A DNA stretch of 64,000 nt from JBKPNJ01 sp963695705 (lineage in GTDB: Bacteria; Actinomycetota; Actinomycetes; Propionibacteriales; Nocardioidaceae). Positions 62,782-64,000 of this stretch are shown here, piece after piece. The DNA lies in contig CAVOHB010000004.1 in NCBI GenBank assembly GCA_963695705.1, positions 589,519 to 653,518 of the forward strand. The letters run 5' to 3'. Within the stretch, counting starts at the first letter, position 1. Each line of letters begins with the position of its first letter. The notes beneath the pieces are model-generated. The model was not told the DNA's origin, searched no databases, and was given only the letters and a program-made list of their open reading frames with translations. Position numbers and translations under genes: made by a program.

Positions 62782-64000
62782 ATGGCGCAGCAGCGGCGAT
62801 ACGGGCTTGTGCAGTCGGGGGTGCAGTCGGCTGACCTGCCCCGGCTCGGACAGTACCTGCTGCCGCTCATGCAGCGGAACTTCGCCACCGACGGGTTCGT
62901 CTTCACCGACCCCCTCGATCCGGGGCGGTTCTCCGCGCCGGGCTGCATCATCGCCTCCCCGTCGTTCGAGCGTGACCTGAACTCGGTGAAGCAGAACTAT
63001 GTCTTCAACTGGACGCGTGACGCGGCGGTGGCCGCGATCGAAGTCGCTGCGGCGCACCAGCCGGTGCTCGGTGACTCCGGGTCCGGACCCCTTGGCGACT
63101 ATGTGAGCTTCGCCAGCACCTGTCAGTCGAATGCCCCCAACCTCGGCCGCGCCTGCTTCACCATCGAAGGCCAACCGCGCGACTGGACCGACCAGAACGA
63201 CGGGCCCGCCCTGCAGACGCTGGCGATCCTCGCGTCCTACACCCAGCTCGACGCCGCGACGCAAGACATCGGGCACGCGGTCGTACAGCGCAACCTCGAC
63301 TTCCTGATGAACCAGTACCGCCAACCCAGCTACAACCTGTGGGAGGAGACGTACGGCCAGTCCTTCTTCACCCGAGCCGTGCAGCTGCGCTGCCTGAACG
63401 AGATCGCCGACAACACCCTGGGCTTCCGGGAGCCTGCCGGCATCGAGGATGCCAAGGGCTGGCTGCGCGAGGCGTTGGACAGCCACTGGAACGGCGACTA
63501 CTACGTGTCCATCCTCGAGGCGGACAGACCGCGTGACCGGTATGACCCCAACATCGACGTCGTCATGGCCGGCGTGTACGGCGCTGTCGACTGCACTGAT
63601 ACGCGACTCCTCGCCAGCGCGGCCAGGCTCCGCACGCTTTGGACCGACCCCGTGTCACCGGTGGTGTATCCCATCAACCAGGCGGACGCGGCTCGTGGCA
63701 TGGGACCGCTGCTCGGCCGCTATCCCGGCGACGTGTACGACGGGGACAACAACGACAGCGGCGTCGACCACCCGTGGGCGCTGTGCACGGCGAACTTCGC
63801 CCAGCTGTATTTCGCGCTCGCGACCGCAGTCGAACGAGACGGGCTGCCGTACGACGCCACGTCGGCGGACTTTTTCGCACAGGTCCAGGTCGACCACGAC
63901 ACCGGTTCCGGTGTTGCCGCGCAGCGGCTGCGGGACGCCGGGGACAGCATGCTGCAGGCCATCGTCTACCACAGCGACCACTTCGAACTCAGCGAACAGT
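62782..64000 (+). CDS. GH15 glucoamylase, 3' truncated by window edge
   Basis: 406 codons are visible and open to the edge. NYVFNWTRDAAVAAIEVA is the GH15 substrate-binding start, SYNLWEETYGQSFF carries the general-acid Glu, and GRYPGDVYDGDNNDSGVDH then PWAL matches the conserved loop of fungal-type glucoamylases. The second catalytic Glu should lie in the missing C-terminus. The enzyme releases glucose from starch or glycogen non-reducing ends. ATG 62782 follows GGAGAGGTGG. No signal peptide is visible, so it may be cytoplasmic. Confidence 0.88.
   Translation, partial: MAQQRRYGLVQSGVQSADLPRLGQYLLPLMQRNFATDGFVFTDPLDPGRFSAPGCIIASPSFERDLNSVKQNYVFNWTRDAAVAAIEVAAAHQPVLGDSGSGPLGDYVSFASTCQSNAPNLGRACFTIEGQPRDWTDQNDGPALQTLAILASYTQLDAATQDIGHAVVQRNLDFLMNQYRQPSYNLWEETYGQSFFTRAVQLRCLNEIADNTLGFREPAGIEDAKGWLREALDSHWNGDYYVSILEADRPRDRYDPNIDVVMAGVYGAVDCTDTRLLASAARLRTLWTDPVSPVVYPINQADAARGMGPLLGRYPGDVYDGDNNDSGVDHPWALCTANFAQLYFALATAVERDGLPYDATSADFFAQVQVDHDTGSGVAAQRLRDAGDSMLQAIVYHSDHFELSEQ

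Overview
The window is high-GC DNA from an actinomycete (phylum Actinomycetota). Many starts are GTG, neighbouring genes often overlap by 4 nt (GTGA or ATGA), and long open frames occur on the antisense strand. The gene order also fits: crp-nth-tlpA-nudix-marP-epoxide-hydrolase-like gene-acs, a tad pilus locus beginning with an ssd-like gene, topA, an MFS-thymidylate kinase fusion, holB and an F420-type oxidoreductase. This resembles the Mycobacterium tuberculosis Rv3641-Rv3677 neighbourhood and its Streptomyces counterpart. I cannot name a genus.

Layout. 0-6.8 kb: Nudix hydrolases, a metallo-beta-lactamase-fold hydrolase, Crp, endonuclease III, a TlpA-type lipoprotein, the MarP protease, an alpha/beta hydrolase and a small membrane protein. 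6.9-14.7 kb: acetyl-CoA synthetase with an acetate transporter, a choline-dehydrogenase-like GMC enzyme, a P450, an MFS exporter and a small unknown gene. 14.7-29 kb: methyltransferases, a Fic-like protein, a repeat-rich gap, HAD phosphatases, an APH-type kinase, a receiver-flavoprotein fusion, an adenylate/guanylate cyclase, a BNR-repeat protein coupled to a MoaD-like protein, a LuxR-type regulator and an aldo/keto reductase. 29-36.2 kb: the tad/Flp secretion locus (ssd, tadA, tadB, tadC, pilin, TadE, TadG-like), interrupted by a putative zinc protease gene lying between a decayed copy of the tadA 5' end and the intact tadA. 36.2-52.5 kb: DEAD/DEAH helicase, STAS protein, proton-pumping pyrophosphatase, sulfotransferase, topoisomerase I, MFS-Tmk, HolB, RicT/PSP1, TAP-like hydrolase, PPOX protein and tRNA-Thr. 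52.5-64 kb is accessory: a probable prophage scrap next to the tRNA, a secreted barrel protein, a sigma-2-like fragment, a GAF-GGDEF-EAL/GAF-ANTAR signalling cluster, microproteins, a DUF4331 protein, a secreted LamG-like protein and a GH15 glucoamylase running off the end.

Sequence quality matters here. At least 16 apparent single-base frameshifts break otherwise well-conserved genes (marP, acs, betA, an O-methyltransferase and others). Several lie in short G or C runs, and they are absent from the 39-51 kb housekeeping block. I read most of them as probable sequencing or assembly errors, not true pseudogenes, and annotate the genes across the breaks. The tadA remnant is different: it carries a 17-nt deletion and an 80-bp internal inversion and looks like a real decaying duplication.

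The strongest candidates for something unusual are: the tadA duplication with inversion and protease cargo; the dispersed hairpin repeat at 16.7 and 46.0 kb; the 65-bp direct repeats near the HAD phosphatase gene; the divergent triad of related GAF regulators; the BNR/MoaD coupled pair; and two 24-codon ORFs.
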